29,973 bases of DNA from Prevotella sp. UBA7551 (GCA_002479145.1 DLLX01000010.1:7814-37786), one strand, 5' to 3'; positions 15,087 through 23,981 are shown, counted from the stretch's first letter. Numbers and translations are program-made. The notes: generated by a model from the sequence alone, not told the origin.

Positions 15087-15952
15087 TGAGCGAAAAACAA
15101 AAGAATCTAATTCAGCGCACCGTGTTTGGCCTACTCTTTGTGGCCATCATGGTGCTGGGCTTCACCCGCCCTCACTACATGGTCGTGCTCTTTTCTATCA
15201 TTACTGGCATGACGTTGTGGGAGTATAGTGGTCTGGTCAATGAGCGGGAAGGTGTCTGTGTGAACCGTTTCATCTCCACGGCGGCAGGGGTTTACTTCTT
15301 TGTCGCGGTAGCAGGGCAGCGCATGGGGTTCGTAGAGGGATTCAGTGCATACATCCCGTACATTCTTTCCATCATCTATCTGTTCATCGCCGAACTATAT
15401 CTGAAGAATGAGAATCCTATCCATTGCTGGGCTTATACCATGCTTGGGCAGATGTATATCGCACTTCCGCTGTCGATGGTCAATGTGTTGGCGTTTCAGA
15501 GTACCCCCAGTGGTATGCTGACCGTGGATATGTTGTTGCCTTTGAGCGTTTTCGTGCTGCTTTGGGTGAACGATACGGGTGCGTATTGCGCTGGGTCTTT
15601 GCTGGGCAAGCATAAGTTGTTTCCACGCATCAGCCCTGGCAAGACGTGGGAAGGAAGTATCGGCGGTGGTGTGCTCGTGCTCATTGTGGCCGGGTTGATC
15701 GGCTGGTTCATCAACCGGGGGGCAGATGTTCATCTGCTCAACGAGTGGCAGTGGATGGGCTTGGGCTTGGTGGTCTGCGTATTTGGCACGTGGGGCGACT
15801 TGGTGGAAAGTCTGTTCAAGCGTACCCTCGGGGTCAAGGACAGCGGCAACGTGATACCCGGACATGGCGGAATGCTTGACCGGTTTGACTCTTCCCTAAT
15901 GGCTCTGCCCGCCGCTGTGGTCTATCTTTACTCGCTGACACTGCTGGGTTGA
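15086..15952 (+). CDS. cdsA: Phosphatidate cytidylyltransferase CdsA
   Basis: 288 residues with about 7-8 transmembrane helices. Makes CDP-diacylglycerol from phosphatidate and CTP, the precursor of phosphatidylethanolamine and anionic lipids. The C-terminal signature of the family is present: ESLFKRTLGVKDSGNVIPGHGGMLDRFDSS (about 245-274), with the two conserved Asp residues of D-R-x-D and the K-D-x-x-x-x-I-P-G-H-G-G core. An earlier conserved stretch is FPRISPGKTWEGSIGG (about 180-195). Third gene of the rsfS-ftsH-cdsA operon; no terminator was identified in the 51-nt gap to slyD. Confidence 0.96.
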   Translation: MSEKQKNLIQRTVFGLLFVAIMVLGFTRPHYMVVLFSIITGMTLWEYSGLVNEREGVCVNRFISTAAGVYFFVAVAGQRMGFVEGFSAYIPYILSIIYLFIAELYLKNENPIHCWAYTMLGQMYIALPLSMVNVLAFQSTPSGMLTVDMLLPLSVFVLLWVNDTGAYCAGSLLGKHKLFPRISPGKTWEGSIGGGVLVLIVAGLIGWFINRGADVHLLNEWQWMGLGLVVCVFGTWGDLVESLFKRTLGVKDSGNVIPGHGGMLDRFDSSLMALPAAVVYLYSLTLLG

Positions 15953-16003
15953 CACAATGCTTCCCACTTATCGACATATACATAATATAAAAATAATAAT
16001 ACT

Positions 16004-16627
16004 ATGGCACATCGTTTGATTTCTGCAACTTATCAGTTATATATCGAGGAGAACGGTCAAGAAGTTCTCAAGGAACAGATTACCGAGGAGCGTCCCCTCT
16101 CCGTCTATACAGGGTTGGGCATGCTTCTCCCTACATTTGAAGAGCGGCTGGCCGATTTTGAGGCAGGCAGCGACTACGATTTTGTTCTTTCCAAGTCAGA
16201 TGCCTATGGGGAGTACGACCCTAAGGGACGCGCCACGCTCAGCAAGGAGATGTTTTCTCCTAATGGAGTCTTCGATGAGAAAAACGTGTATGAGGGGGCC
16301 ATTATACCTTTGGAAGACGAAAAGGGACAACGTTACTACGGGTCTGTGGTTGCTGTGGGTGATGATAGCGTCACGGTAGACATGAATCACCCGCTCGCAG
16401 GAAAAGACCTTCACTTCAAGGGACGCATCATTGAAAACCGCCCGGCTACGGACGAGGAAGTCAACGACTTTGTGGAGAAGAGCAAACAACACCATTGCAG
16501 CGGCCATTGTGGAGACTGCGGTGGTGGTTGCGGAAGCGAAGACAGTTGTAATTGCGGCCATGAAGAGGGCGAAAAAGGTAATGGAAGCTGTCATTGTGGA
16601 GAGGACGGCGGCTGTGGTTGCCATTAA
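16004..16627 (+). CDS. slyD: SlyD-type FKBP prolyl isomerase with metal-binding tail
   Basis: 207 residues. Residues 1-75 and 120-155 form the FKBP domain (YTGLGMLLPTFEERLADFEAG, SDAYGEYDP); the insert-in-flap chaperone domain lies between (about 75-120), ending in VVAVGDDSVTVDMNHPLAGKDL, a highly conserved SlyD segment. The tail from about 163 on is Cys/His/Gly-rich: 10 Cys and 6 His in the last 45 residues. In SlyD of other bacteria such tails bind nickel and feed hydrogenase maturation; here the same binding is likely but the client is unknown. Cytoplasmic. No terminator seen between it and aroC (22 nt), so they may be co-transcribed. Confidence 0.92.
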   Translation: MAHRLISATYQLYIEENGQEVLKEQITEERPLSVYTGLGMLLPTFEERLADFEAGSDYDFVLSKSDAYGEYDPKGRATLSKEMFSPNGVFDEKNVYEGAIIPLEDEKGQRYYGSVVAVGDDSVTVDMNHPLAGKDLHFKGRIIENRPATDEEVNDFVEKSKQHHCSGHCGDCGGGCGSEDSCNCGHEEGEKGNGSCHCGEDGGCGCH

Positions 16628-16649
16628 CCAGTCGGTCGACTGAAGGACG

Positions 16650-17735
16650 ATGCGCAACACGTTTGGCACGCTTTTCACGCTCACCACGTTTGGCGAGAGC
16701 CATGGGAAAGCCATTGGCGGTGTCGTTGATGGCATGCCTTCGGGGGTGGATGTGGATGTGCGGTTCATCCAGCAGGAGCTGAACCGTCGCCGTCCAGGGC
16801 AAAGCGACCTTTCGACGGCGCGCGACGAAGCCGACAAGGTGCAATTCTTGAGTGGCATTCTTGACGGAAAGACCACGGGAACGCCTATCGGCTTTATGGT
16901 TTCCAACACCGATGCACGCCCCGGCGACTACGAATCGCTCCGCGATATTTATCGTCCCTCTCATGCCGACTACACCTATCAGCAGAAATATGGCCTCCGT
17001 GACTATCGCGGGGGTGGCCGCTCCTCTGCCCGTATTACCCTGTCGCGGGTGGTAGGTGGTGCGCTCGCCAAGCTGGTGTTGCGCCGTTATGGTATTTCTG
17101 TGAAGGCTTTTACTTCCCAAGTGGGCGACATCCGTCTTCCCATGGATTTAGCTCATCACTCCATCGACCTTTCTTCTGTCGAAAATAATCCTGTGCGTTG
17201 CCCTTCTTTGGTGTATGCGGAAAGGATGGCTGCGGTCATTCGGCATGCCCGTTCCATGGGCGATACGGTGGGCGGTGTGGTCAGTGGTGTGGTTAAAGGG
17301 TGCACTCCTGGTCTTGGTGAACCGGAATTTTCCAAGTTGCAGGCCACGTTGGCCTCGGCCATGTTGAGTATCAATGCAGTCAAGGGCTTTGATTATGGCT
17401 CGGGTTTTGACGGCGTTCCACTTTTTGGAAGCCAGCTCAATGACCCCTGGACGACGACGGACGACGGGCGGATAGTGCCCCTTGTCAATCATAGCGGTGG
17501 CATACAGGGTGGCATCAGCAATGGAGCTGATATTTATTTTCGCGTGGCTTTTAAGCCTGCCCCAACGCTTTTGCGTGAGCAGGAAACCGTTAATGTCGGT
17601 GGGCAACGAACCATTATGAGGGGCAAGGGACGGCATGACCCTTGCGTCGTACCCCGTGCCGTGCCCATCGTTGAGGCTATGGCGGCTATGGTGGTGCTTG
17701 ACCAACTCCTCATCTTCCGTTCACAGCGGGCATGA
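16650..17735 (+). CDS. aroC: Chorismate synthase AroC
   Basis: 361 residues, standard size. Converts EPSP to chorismate using reduced FMN. The three family signatures are visible: GESHGKAIGGVVDGMPSG (about 15-32), RRPGQSDLSTARDEADKV (about 47-64), and a YRGGGRSSAR segment (about 118-127) with the usual basic residues. The C-terminal GKGRHDPCVVPRAVPIVEAMAAMV is also typical. Start ATG with a purine-rich GAAGGA upstream at 16643-16648. A small CAGTCG/CGACTG palindrome (16629-16642) sits between slyD and aroC. Confidence 0.97.
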   Translation: MRNTFGTLFTLTTFGESHGKAIGGVVDGMPSGVDVDVRFIQQELNRRRPGQSDLSTARDEADKVQFLSGILDGKTTGTPIGFMVSNTDARPGDYESLRDIYRPSHADYTYQQKYGLRDYRGGGRSSARITLSRVVGGALAKLVLRRYGISVKAFTSQVGDIRLPMDLAHHSIDLSSVENNPVRCPSLVYAERMAAVIRHARSMGDTVGGVVSGVVKGCTPGLGEPEFSKLQATLASAMLSINAVKGFDYGSGFDGVPLFGSQLNDPWTTTDDGRIVPLVNHSGGIQGGISNGADIYFRVAFKPAPTLLREQETVNVGGQRTIMRGKGRHDPCVVPRAVPIVEAMAAMVVLDQLLIFRSQRA

Positions 17736-17860
17736 GCTGTCTGTGGCATCTTTCCCTTTTGCTTTTTATCGAATCCGAATCCTTTGGTTTAGTGCTTCCG
17801 CATATCCGCCATTTAGGCGAAAAAGTGGGACGAATTGTCAGCTTTGTCGTTTTTTTGCAT

Positions 17861-17868
17861 TATCTTTG
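17861..17868 (+). promoter_or_regulatory. -7 element upstream of rlmN
   Basis: TATCTTTG fits TANNTTTG perfectly, but the nearest TTTG/TTG motifs are at spacings of 14 and 23 nt, not 19-21, so the -33 element is poor. If active, the leader is about 115 nt, containing a CCGC-TTCGAG-GCGG hairpin (about 17960-17973) just before the start. Confidence 0.45.
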
Positions 17869-17990
17869 CAGAAGATAAGCTGCACCCGGAAATTAGAGAA
17901 AGGGCACTTAAAGCGCTCGACTTCATAGCTATTGCAGTATTATTCACTTTTGCAATCAGCCGCTTCGAGGCGGCGAGAAGCCGAAAGAAA

Positions 17991-19076
17991 ATGACAGAAG
18001 AAATGAAGAAACCGTTGTTGGGCAAGACGCGTGAAGAATTGTGTGCGCTGGTTAGTGAGTTGGGAATGCCCGCTTACGTGGGCGGACAAATCGCGCGTTG
18101 GCTTTATGTACAGCACGTCAAGGACATCAGCGAAATGACCAACATCTCGAAGAAGCATCGTGAGCGGCTTGCCGAGTGCTATGCCGTGGGGTGTCATGCT
18201 CCTATTGACGCACAATATTCCAAGGACGGAACCATCAAATACTTGTTCCCCGTCTATGCCGGAGCGTCGAAAGAAAAGCTCCGCCATGAGTTTGTTGAGA
18301 CGGTTTATATCCCCGAAGGCGACCGCGCCACGCTTTGCGTGTCGTCGCAGGTGGGTTGCAAGATGAACTGCCTGTTCTGTCAGACCGGCAAGCAGGGCTT
18401 CGAGGGCAACCTTACAGCAGCTGATATCCTCAACCAAGTCTATGCCTTACCCGAGGTGGACACACTCACCAACATTGTGTTTATGGGGCAGGGGGAACCG
18501 ATGGACAACCTTGACAACGTGCTTCGGGCCACGGAAATCCTTACGGCCGACTATGGTTGGGCTTGGTCTCCAAAGCGTATTACGGTCAGTAGTGTTGGCA
18601 TACGCAAGAAGTTGAAGCGATTTCTTGATGAGAGTAGCTGTCATTTGGCCATCAGTCTTCATTCTCCCATTCCAGAGCAGCGTGCACAACTCATGCCGGC
18701 GGAACGAGGAATGAGTATCGAGGAGATAGTGAGCCTGCTTCGTGAGTATGATTTTACCCATCAGCGTCGGCTTTCTTTCGAGTACATCATGTTTGGTGGC
18801 CTGAACGATTCGCCCCTTCACGCACGTGCTATCGTCCGTTTGCTCGATGGACTGGATTGTCGTGTGAACCTGATACGTTTTCACCGCATTCCCGACGTGC
18901 CTCTTCAGGGGTCGGATGAGAAACGCATGGAGGCTTTTCGCGACTATCTGACACACCATGACGTATATACAACCATTCGGGCGTCGCGCGGACAGGATAT
19001 TTTTGCGGCTTGTGGACTACTCTCTACGAGTAAGGAAATTGGCCAGGTGAGGGAAAGACAACGCACCGATGCGTAG
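17991..19076 (+). CDS. rlmN: 23S rRNA A2503 / tRNA A37 C2-methyltransferase RlmN
   Basis: 361 residues. Radical-SAM enzyme with CxxxCxxC in VGCKMNCLFCQT: Cys123, Cys127, Cys130 bind the [4Fe-4S] cluster. Cys341 (AACGLLS) is the expected methyl-carrying cysteine, and Cys116 (TLCVSS) lies in the substrate region. Other family blocks: FMGQGEPMDNLDNV, SSVGIRKKL, LAISLHSP, EYIMFGGLNDS. The frame is open 52 codons upstream to 17835, but the putative promoter lies within that stretch and it resembles no RlmN, so I take the ATG at 17991. Overlaps the next gene by 8 nt. Confidence 0.96.
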   Translation: MTEEMKKPLLGKTREELCALVSELGMPAYVGGQIARWLYVQHVKDISEMTNISKKHRERLAECYAVGCHAPIDAQYSKDGTIKYLFPVYAGASKEKLRHEFVETVYIPEGDRATLCVSSQVGCKMNCLFCQTGKQGFEGNLTAADILNQVYALPEVDTLTNIVFMGQGEPMDNLDNVLRATEILTADYGWAWSPKRITVSSVGIRKKLKRFLDESSCHLAISLHSPIPEQRAQLMPAERGMSIEEIVSLLREYDFTHQRRLSFEYIMFGGLNDSPLHARAIVRLLDGLDCRVNLIRFHRIPDVPLQGSDEKRMEAFRDYLTHHDVYTTIRASRGQDIFAACGLLSTSKEIGQVRERQRTDA

Positions 19077-19947
19077 GTGGATAGCAGCTTGTGTCATCAT
19101 TAGTGCGCTCTTTGGCTGCCGCAGGACGCACCATCGGTTGCCTTCCAGTTCTGCCAAAGTAGGCGAGGTGCTGGTTGTAGGAGATTCGAACGGACAGCTT
19201 TCTAACTTCCTTTCGCAACCCGAGCCCGGGCTTCCACAGCCCGAACCACGTTTCGACGTGCGGCGATTGAGCAACAGCCAGTTCAAAGGGAGTGCCCTCT
19301 TGGCGCGTGCCATAGTCATCCTCGGGGATAAATCTTATGCCTCTGGCACTGACCTCAATGCTCGTCCTCAGATCGTTCTCGAGGCTTCGGTGAAGGATTC
19401 TCTGCGGGTGTTGCGTGATTTGGTGGCTTTTGAGGAGAAGAATGCTTACGCCTTTCTACGGCGACATGGTAATCCAATGATGGAAGAAAAGGTGCGTCGG
19501 CAGTTTGGTTTGAGGATGATAGTCCCCGAGGAGATGCGTGCCAGCAAGGCCTCAAAGGACTTCCTGTGGATGGCTACCACTGGGGCGGAAAATCTCAGAA
19601 GCCTTTGCGTGTTTCGGGTGCCATACGCCTCGAAGGGTGGGGCGGTTGTGGAAATAAATCGTTGCCTGTCGCAAAACATCCATGGTGAGACACCGTCAAG
19701 CCCCATGCAAATCGTAATGGAAACCGTGAAGTGCGGCAAGGAACAGGGCTTAGATGTACTTACGGGGCTATGGAATATGGAGAACGATGCGATGGGCGGC
19801 CCGTTTGTAGCCTCCGTCAAGCCAATGCGCCATGGTAGTATCGTACTTCTTGCCTTCGCCTATGCCCCTGAAAGAGAGAAAAGAAACATCATGCGGCAGT
19901 TGCGTGCTGTCGTTTGCAATGATCATATAATATATGGAGAACAATAA
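19069..19947 (+). CDS. DUF4837-family lipoprotein
   Basis: 292 residues. N-terminus MRRWIAACVIISALFGC fits a lipoprotein signal peptide with the lipobox L-F-G-C (Cys17). I recognise it as the Bacteroidota DUF4837 family from context (rlmN-DUF4837-pdxA is a recurrent order) and from blocks such as VLVVGDSNGQLSNFLSQP and EKNAYAFLRRHGNPMMEEKVRRQFG. Function is unknown; it should be anchored in the envelope facing the periplasm. Overlaps rlmN by 8 nt and pdxA by 14 nt, which implies coupled translation. Confidence 0.8.
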   Translation: MRRWIAACVIISALFGCRRTHHRLPSSSAKVGEVLVVGDSNGQLSNFLSQPEPGLPQPEPRFDVRRLSNSQFKGSALLARAIVILGDKSYASGTDLNARPQIVLEASVKDSLRVLRDLVAFEEKNAYAFLRRHGNPMMEEKVRRQFGLRMIVPEEMRASKASKDFLWMATTGAENLRSLCVFRVPYASKGGAVVEINRCLSQNIHGETPSSPMQIVMETVKCGKEQGLDVLTGLWNMENDAMGGPFVASVKPMRHGSIVLLAFAYAPEREKRNIMRQLRAVVCNDHIIYGEQ

Positions 19948-21034
19948 AAAAATACGGGTGGCAATCACCCAAGGCGATACTAATGGTATCGGATATGAGC
20001 TTATATTCAAGGCGTTTGCTGCCCAGGAAATGCTGGAGTTGTGCACTCCCATCATCTATGGGTCGCCCAAGGTGGCTGCCTATTACCGCAATCTGCTCAA
20101 TATAGAGGCCAACTTCACCATCATAGCGGATGCAAAGGAGGCTGTTGATGGAGAAGTTAACCTGCTGACCACCTACGAAGAGGAGGTGAAAGTGGAGCCA
20201 GGCGTGGCCAGTGAGGCTTCGGGCGACTCCGCCCTCAAAGCGCTTGACGGTGCTTTGGCCGACTATCGCAAGGGATTATTCGACGTACTTGTCACCAATC
20301 CCATCGACAATACCACCGAGTTTCAATTCAGCGGGCAGAGTCGATACATCGAAGACCATCTTGAGACGGGCGGACATGGTCAGACACTGCTCATCAATGG
20401 CGATTTGCGCATTGCGCTGGCTACACGCAATCTGCCCTTGCGTCAGGTGGTGGAGTGTGTCACTCAGGGGAGTATTGAGCAGACTTGCCGCAAGCTCGTA
20501 GAAAGTTTGCGCCGTGACTTCAGGCTCTCCAATCCGCGCATTGCGCTCCTTTCCATCAATCCGAAGGCAGGCGACAACGGGCTGTTGGGCAGCGAGGAGC
20601 AGGACATCATCCGCCCAGCTATTGAAAATTTGGTCAATGATGGCGTTCAAGTTTTCGGTCCTTATGCTGCCGATACGCTCTTTTCGGGTAATGATTACGC
20701 ACTTTTCGACGCAATAGTGGCGATGTATTATGATCAAGGCATGATTCCATTCCATGCGCTCTGTACCGAACCAGGAGTCAGTTACACCATTGACCTCCCG
20801 GTAGTCTGCACCAGTCCCGACCTTACCAACACCCTTCGACTGGGCGGCAAGGGCGAGGCCGACCCACAGTCACTGCGTAATGCCATCTACACGGCTATCG
20901 ACATCTTCCGCAATAGAACAGACTTTGACAAGGCAGGAATGCATCCGTTGCCCAAATTATATAAGGAGAAAAAGGACGATAGCGAGAAGGTGCGCTTTGC
21001 TATTCCCAAGAAGCGCGAGTCGAAAGCACAGTGA
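19934..21034 (+). CDS. pdxA: PdxA-family protein with altered active site
   Basis: 366 residues; full-length homologue of 4-hydroxythreonine-4-phosphate dehydrogenase (vitamin B6 synthesis). The family framework is clear: RVAITQGDTNGIGYEL (8-23), DVLVTNPID (117-125), PRIALLSINPKAGDNGLLGSEEQDII (201-226), MYYDQGMIPFHAL (264-276), and the Bacteroidota-type ending (AIYTAIDIFRNR). But key residues differ. From memory of E. coli PdxA, metal ligands His166, His211 and His266 lie in TTHLPL, NPHAGEGG and YHDQG. Here the matching residues are Asn166 (TRNLPL), Lys211 (NPKAGDNG) and Tyr266 (YYDQG). The GHT substrate motif is GQS (134-136) and the HGTA loop is LTNT (297-300). The frame is intact and operon-linked, so it is probably expressed, with altered or lost activity. 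Named PdxA by homology only. Confidence 0.88.
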   Translation: MENNKKIRVAITQGDTNGIGYELIFKAFAAQEMLELCTPIIYGSPKVAAYYRNLLNIEANFTIIADAKEAVDGEVNLLTTYEEEVKVEPGVASEASGDSALKALDGALADYRKGLFDVLVTNPIDNTTEFQFSGQSRYIEDHLETGGHGQTLLINGDLRIALATRNLPLRQVVECVTQGSIEQTCRKLVESLRRDFRLSNPRIALLSINPKAGDNGLLGSEEQDIIRPAIENLVNDGVQVFGPYAADTLFSGNDYALFDAIVAMYYDQGMIPFHALCTEPGVSYTIDLPVVCTSPDLTNTLRLGGKGEADPQSLRNAIYTAIDIFRNRTDFDKAGMHPLPKLYKEKKDDSEKVRFAIPKKRESKAQ

Positions 21035-21050
21035 TTATCCAGCTGGGAAG

Positions 21051-22094
21051 ATGAAAAAAAAATACCAGAACATATTCTTTGTTTTCGGACTGATCGTGCT
21101 TGCCGTCATGGTGAGCCAGCTTCACTTCACCGAAGTGTGGCAAGGACTGCAGCGTGCGGGCTACTGGTTTCTTGCCGTTGTGGCACTTTGGGTATTTCTC
21201 TACCTGTTCAATACCGCGGCTTGGTACACGATTATCCGTAGTGGGGAACGGTATGGGGAGAAGAACGATCAGCAAAGGAGGCACGTCGGCTTCTGGTGGC
21301 TCTATAAAATTACCGTCTCAGGCTTTGCACTCAACTATGCCACGCCTGGCGGACTGATGGGAGGAGAACCTTACCGCATCATGGTCTTGACCCCAAAGAT
21401 AGGTGCGGAGCGTGCCACGGCATCGGTATTGCTTTACGTGATGACCCACATCTTCAGTCATTTCTGGTTCTGGCTGCTGAGCATAATACTCTATATCGTG
21501 ACGCAAAAGGTTAACACTTTCATGGCCATCATGCTGACTGTGCTGGGCGCTTTCTGTGTGCTCTGCATCTGGTTCTTCCTTGCTGGCTACCGACGGGGGC
21601 TTGCTGTGAGGGGGATGAGGCTGATCGGACATGTTCCTGGTATCAAAAATTGGGCACGGAAGTTCATAGAGGGACATAAAGAGCAGCTCGACAACATTGA
21701 CAGACAGGTGGCTGCGCTCCACAATCAGAACCCTCGCACGTTCGTTACCGTGGTATTGCTCGAGCTGGCGTGTCGGATATGCTCGGCTTTGGAGGTCATG
21801 TTCATTCTTTTGGTGCTCTATCCGAGTGTCAATTATGTTGATTGCATCCTCATCATTGCATTCACCACGTTCTTCGCCAACATGCTTTTTTTCATGCCAT
21901 TGCAGCTTGGTGGTCGCGAAGGAGGATTCCTTATGTCGGTCTCTGGATTGGGATTGACAGCTACCGCGGGCATATTTGTCGCCCTCCTGGTACGCATCCG
22001 AGAATTAATCTGGACGGCTGTTGGACTGTTGCTCATTAAGTTTGACCACTCCACCCATCAGGGAGGAGTACCATCGAAAGCTCCCCACTCATAG
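21051..22094 (+). CDS. Flippase-like integral membrane protein (LPG synthase TM / UPF0104 family)
   Basis: 347 residues with about 8 helices. Family signatures: ALNYATPGGLMGGEPYRIMVLTPKIG (about 96-121), with the P-G-G-x-x-G-G-E-x-x-R core, and PLQLGGREGGFLMSV (about 282-296). These define the membrane half shared with lysylphosphatidylglycerol synthases and glycosyltransferase-associated flippases; no soluble aminoacyl-transfer domain is attached. Likely moves a lipid or lipid-linked molecule across the inner membrane; substrate unknown. The ATG at 21051 follows pdxA by 16 nt; an open extension to 20880 lies inside pdxA and is not used. Starts MKKKYQNIFFVFGLIVLAVMV. Confidence 0.82.
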   Translation: MKKKYQNIFFVFGLIVLAVMVSQLHFTEVWQGLQRAGYWFLAVVALWVFLYLFNTAAWYTIIRSGERYGEKNDQQRRHVGFWWLYKITVSGFALNYATPGGLMGGEPYRIMVLTPKIGAERATASVLLYVMTHIFSHFWFWLLSIILYIVTQKVNTFMAIMLTVLGAFCVLCIWFFLAGYRRGLAVRGMRLIGHVPGIKNWARKFIEGHKEQLDNIDRQVAALHNQNPRTFVTVVLLELACRICSALEVMFILLVLYPSVNYVDCILIIAFTTFFANMLFFMPLQLGGREGGFLMSVSGLGLTATAGIFVALLVRIRELIWTAVGLLLIKFDHSTHQGGVPSKAPHS

Positions 22095-22174
22095 CTGTTG
22101 GCCGAAGTTGGCATTTGACGATGAAACAACCAGGCTGCCAATTATACAGCTTTTAATTAAAATATCGTTAGACA

Positions 22175-23431
22175 ATGGATACGAGTAAACTACAAATCAT
22201 TAAACAAAGATACAATGTCGTGGGCAACTGCGACGCGCTCAACCGTGCGTTGGACGTGGCATTACAGGTAGCCCCCACTGATCTCTCGGTGCTTATTGTT
22301 GGTGAGAGCGGTGTGGGTAAGGAGGTCATTCCACGCATCATACACGATAATTCGCCACGAAAACGCGAGAAATATTTTGCCATCAACTGCGGATCTATTC
22401 CCGAAGGTACGATAGACAGTGAGTTGTTCGGCCACGAGAAAGGCTCATACACGGGGGCTATTGGTGAAAGCGAGGGCTATTTCGGCATAGCCAACAAGGG
22501 AACGCTTTTCCTGGATGAGGTTGGCGAGTTGCCCATGCCTACTCAGGCACGCCTCCTTCGTGTGTTGGAGACAGGAGAATATATCCGTGTCGGCGGGCAG
22601 GAGATAAGAAAAACCAACGTGCGCATCGTTGCCGCGACCAACGTCAATATGCGAAAGGCCGTCAGTGAGGGAAAGTTTCGGGAGGACTTATACTATCGTC
22701 TGAATACGATTCCCATCAACATGCCACCACTCCGCGATCGTGGCAACGATATTTTATTGCTCTTCCGGCTCTTTGCCATGCAGATGGCGGAGAAGTATAA
22801 GTTGCCTAAAATTTCGCTCGATGAGGGGGCTAAGCAAGTTGTACTCAAGTATAAATGGCCAGGAAACGTCCGACAGTTGAAGAATATCACGGAACAAATG
22901 TCTGTCATTTCGGAGAAAAGAATCATCGACAGGGACGAGATCCTGCGCTTTATTCCACAAGATGCAGAGAGCACAGAGCTGGCTCTTGTCAGCAAAGGGC
23001 AGGAGGCACACAGCTATGAGAATGAGCGTGAGATGCTCTATAAGATTCTCTTTGAACTCCGAACCAATGTGAGCGATTTGCGGCGCGAGATGAACAATAT
23101 GCGCAAAATGATGGAGACATCGCGCGAACTTGACGAGACAGCCCATTTCCGGCATATTGACAGTGGAAGAGAAAAGGTTTATCCTGCCGCGACAACAGTT
23201 GAATTTCGCCCAAATGAGAAGATAGTGGAGGAGGCTGTGGCCGAGGATCTACAGCAAACTCAACCCCAGCAGCTCGAAGAGAGTCTCAACTTGAATGACA
23301 AACAGCGGCAGATGGTACTTCAGGCGCTGGAGAGAAATAACGGAAATCGCAAGAAGGCGGCGCAGGAGCTGGGTATCAGCGACCGCACACTCTATCGTAG
23401 AATCAAGGAGTATGGCTTTGAAGACAAGTGA
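22175..23431 (+). CDS. Orphan sigma-54-dependent activator (AAA+, Fis-type HTH)
   Basis: 418 residues. No receiver, GAF or PAS domain: the AAA+ module starts within the first 20 residues. Walker A GESGVGKE (43-50), sigma-54 contact loop GSYTGA (90-95, in place of the classical GAFTGA), Walker B LFLDE (111-115), sensor region NVRIVAATNV, and WPGNVRQLKNITEQM before the linker. A coiled-coil-like stretch (about 288-320) precedes a Fis-type helix-turn-helix (about 377-418: NGNRKKAAQELGISDRTLYRRIKEYG). Lacking an input domain, it may be controlled by level or by a partner. Heads a cluster with lptE, a TPR-like gene and secG; LptE begins 1 nt after its stop. The Bacteroidota family usually has GSFTGA or similar, so Tyr is a modest variant. 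Confidence 0.92.
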   Translation: MDTSKLQIIKQRYNVVGNCDALNRALDVALQVAPTDLSVLIVGESGVGKEVIPRIIHDNSPRKREKYFAINCGSIPEGTIDSELFGHEKGSYTGAIGESEGYFGIANKGTLFLDEVGELPMPTQARLLRVLETGEYIRVGGQEIRKTNVRIVAATNVNMRKAVSEGKFREDLYYRLNTIPINMPPLRDRGNDILLLFRLFAMQMAEKYKLPKISLDEGAKQVVLKYKWPGNVRQLKNITEQMSVISEKRIIDRDEILRFIPQDAESTELALVSKGQEAHSYENEREMLYKILFELRTNVSDLRREMNNMRKMMETSRELDETAHFRHIDSGREKVYPAATTVEFRPNEKIVEEAVAEDLQQTQPQQLEESLNLNDKQRQMVLQALERNNGNRKKAAQELGISDRTLYRRIKEYGFEDK

Positions 23432-23432
23432 A

Positions 23433-23981
23433 ATGAAAAACTTTAGTAAGACGAAACTGTCACTCATCGCCCGTAATGGCGTGCCCTTGCTACTGATTGT
23501 GGCATTGTTTTCATTGCTGACAGCTTGCGTCCCGAAATACACTTTCAATGGTGCGAGTATAGATTACAGCAAGACAAAGACCATTCAGATTGCCGACTTC
23601 CCCATTCGGTCCGCCTATGTCTGGGGACCAATGGGTCCGATGTTCAACAATGCGCTGAAGGATCAGTTTGCTAATCACACCAAACTACAGCAGGTGAAAC
23701 GCGACGGTGATTTGCAGTTAGAGGGTGAAATCACGCAGTATCAGCAACGCAACAAGTCGGTTTCGAGCGAGGGCTATGCTGCGCAGACAGAGCTTTCGAT
23801 AACAGTCAATGTGCGGTTTACCAACAAAGTGAACCACGCAGAGGACTTTGAGCGGCAGTTTACGGCTACGGCCTCTTATCCAACGACGCGCAATCTCAAC
23901 GATGTTCAGCAGGAATTGGTAGAACAGATGGTCAAAGACCTGACCGACCAGATATTCAATGCCACTGTCGCCAACTGGTAA
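23433..23981 (+). CDS. lptE: LptE-family LPS-assembly lipoprotein
   Basis: 182 residues. Basic N-terminus, hydrophobic stretch and lipobox LLTAC with Cys32 mark a lipoprotein. The mature part (YTFNGASIDYSKTKTIQIADFPIR, LQLEGEITQYQQRNKSV, LSITVNVRFTNKVNHAEDFERQF, LVEQMVKDLTDQIFNATVANW) follows the LptE fold: an alpha/beta domain ending in a long helix. LptE plugs LptD and helps place lipopolysaccharide in the outer leaflet. I chose the ATG at 23433, 1 nt after the activator's stop; an in-frame ATG at 23412 would overlap it. Confidence 0.85.
   Translation: MKNFSKTKLSLIARNGVPLLLIVALFSLLTACVPKYTFNGASIDYSKTKTIQIADFPIRSAYVWGPMGPMFNNALKDQFANHTKLQQVKRDGDLQLEGEITQYQQRNKSVSSEGYAAQTELSITVNVRFTNKVNHAEDFERQFTATASYPTTRNLNDVQQELVEQMVKDLTDQIFNATVANW

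Noticed and set aside
15949..15990. TTGACA followed by a TATACAT-like box as a promoter for slyD
   Set aside because: Spacing is wrong for a sigma-70 promoter, and Bacteroidota promoters use a different consensus.
17835..17990. N-terminal extension of rlmN
   Set aside because: The 52 extra codons include the putative promoter and resemble no RlmN; the ATG at 17991 gives the family's usual start.
22108..22141. TTGGCA...TGCCAA inverted repeat before the sigma-54 activator
   Set aside because: Six-base arms with a 22-nt loop are too weak to call an operator or terminator.
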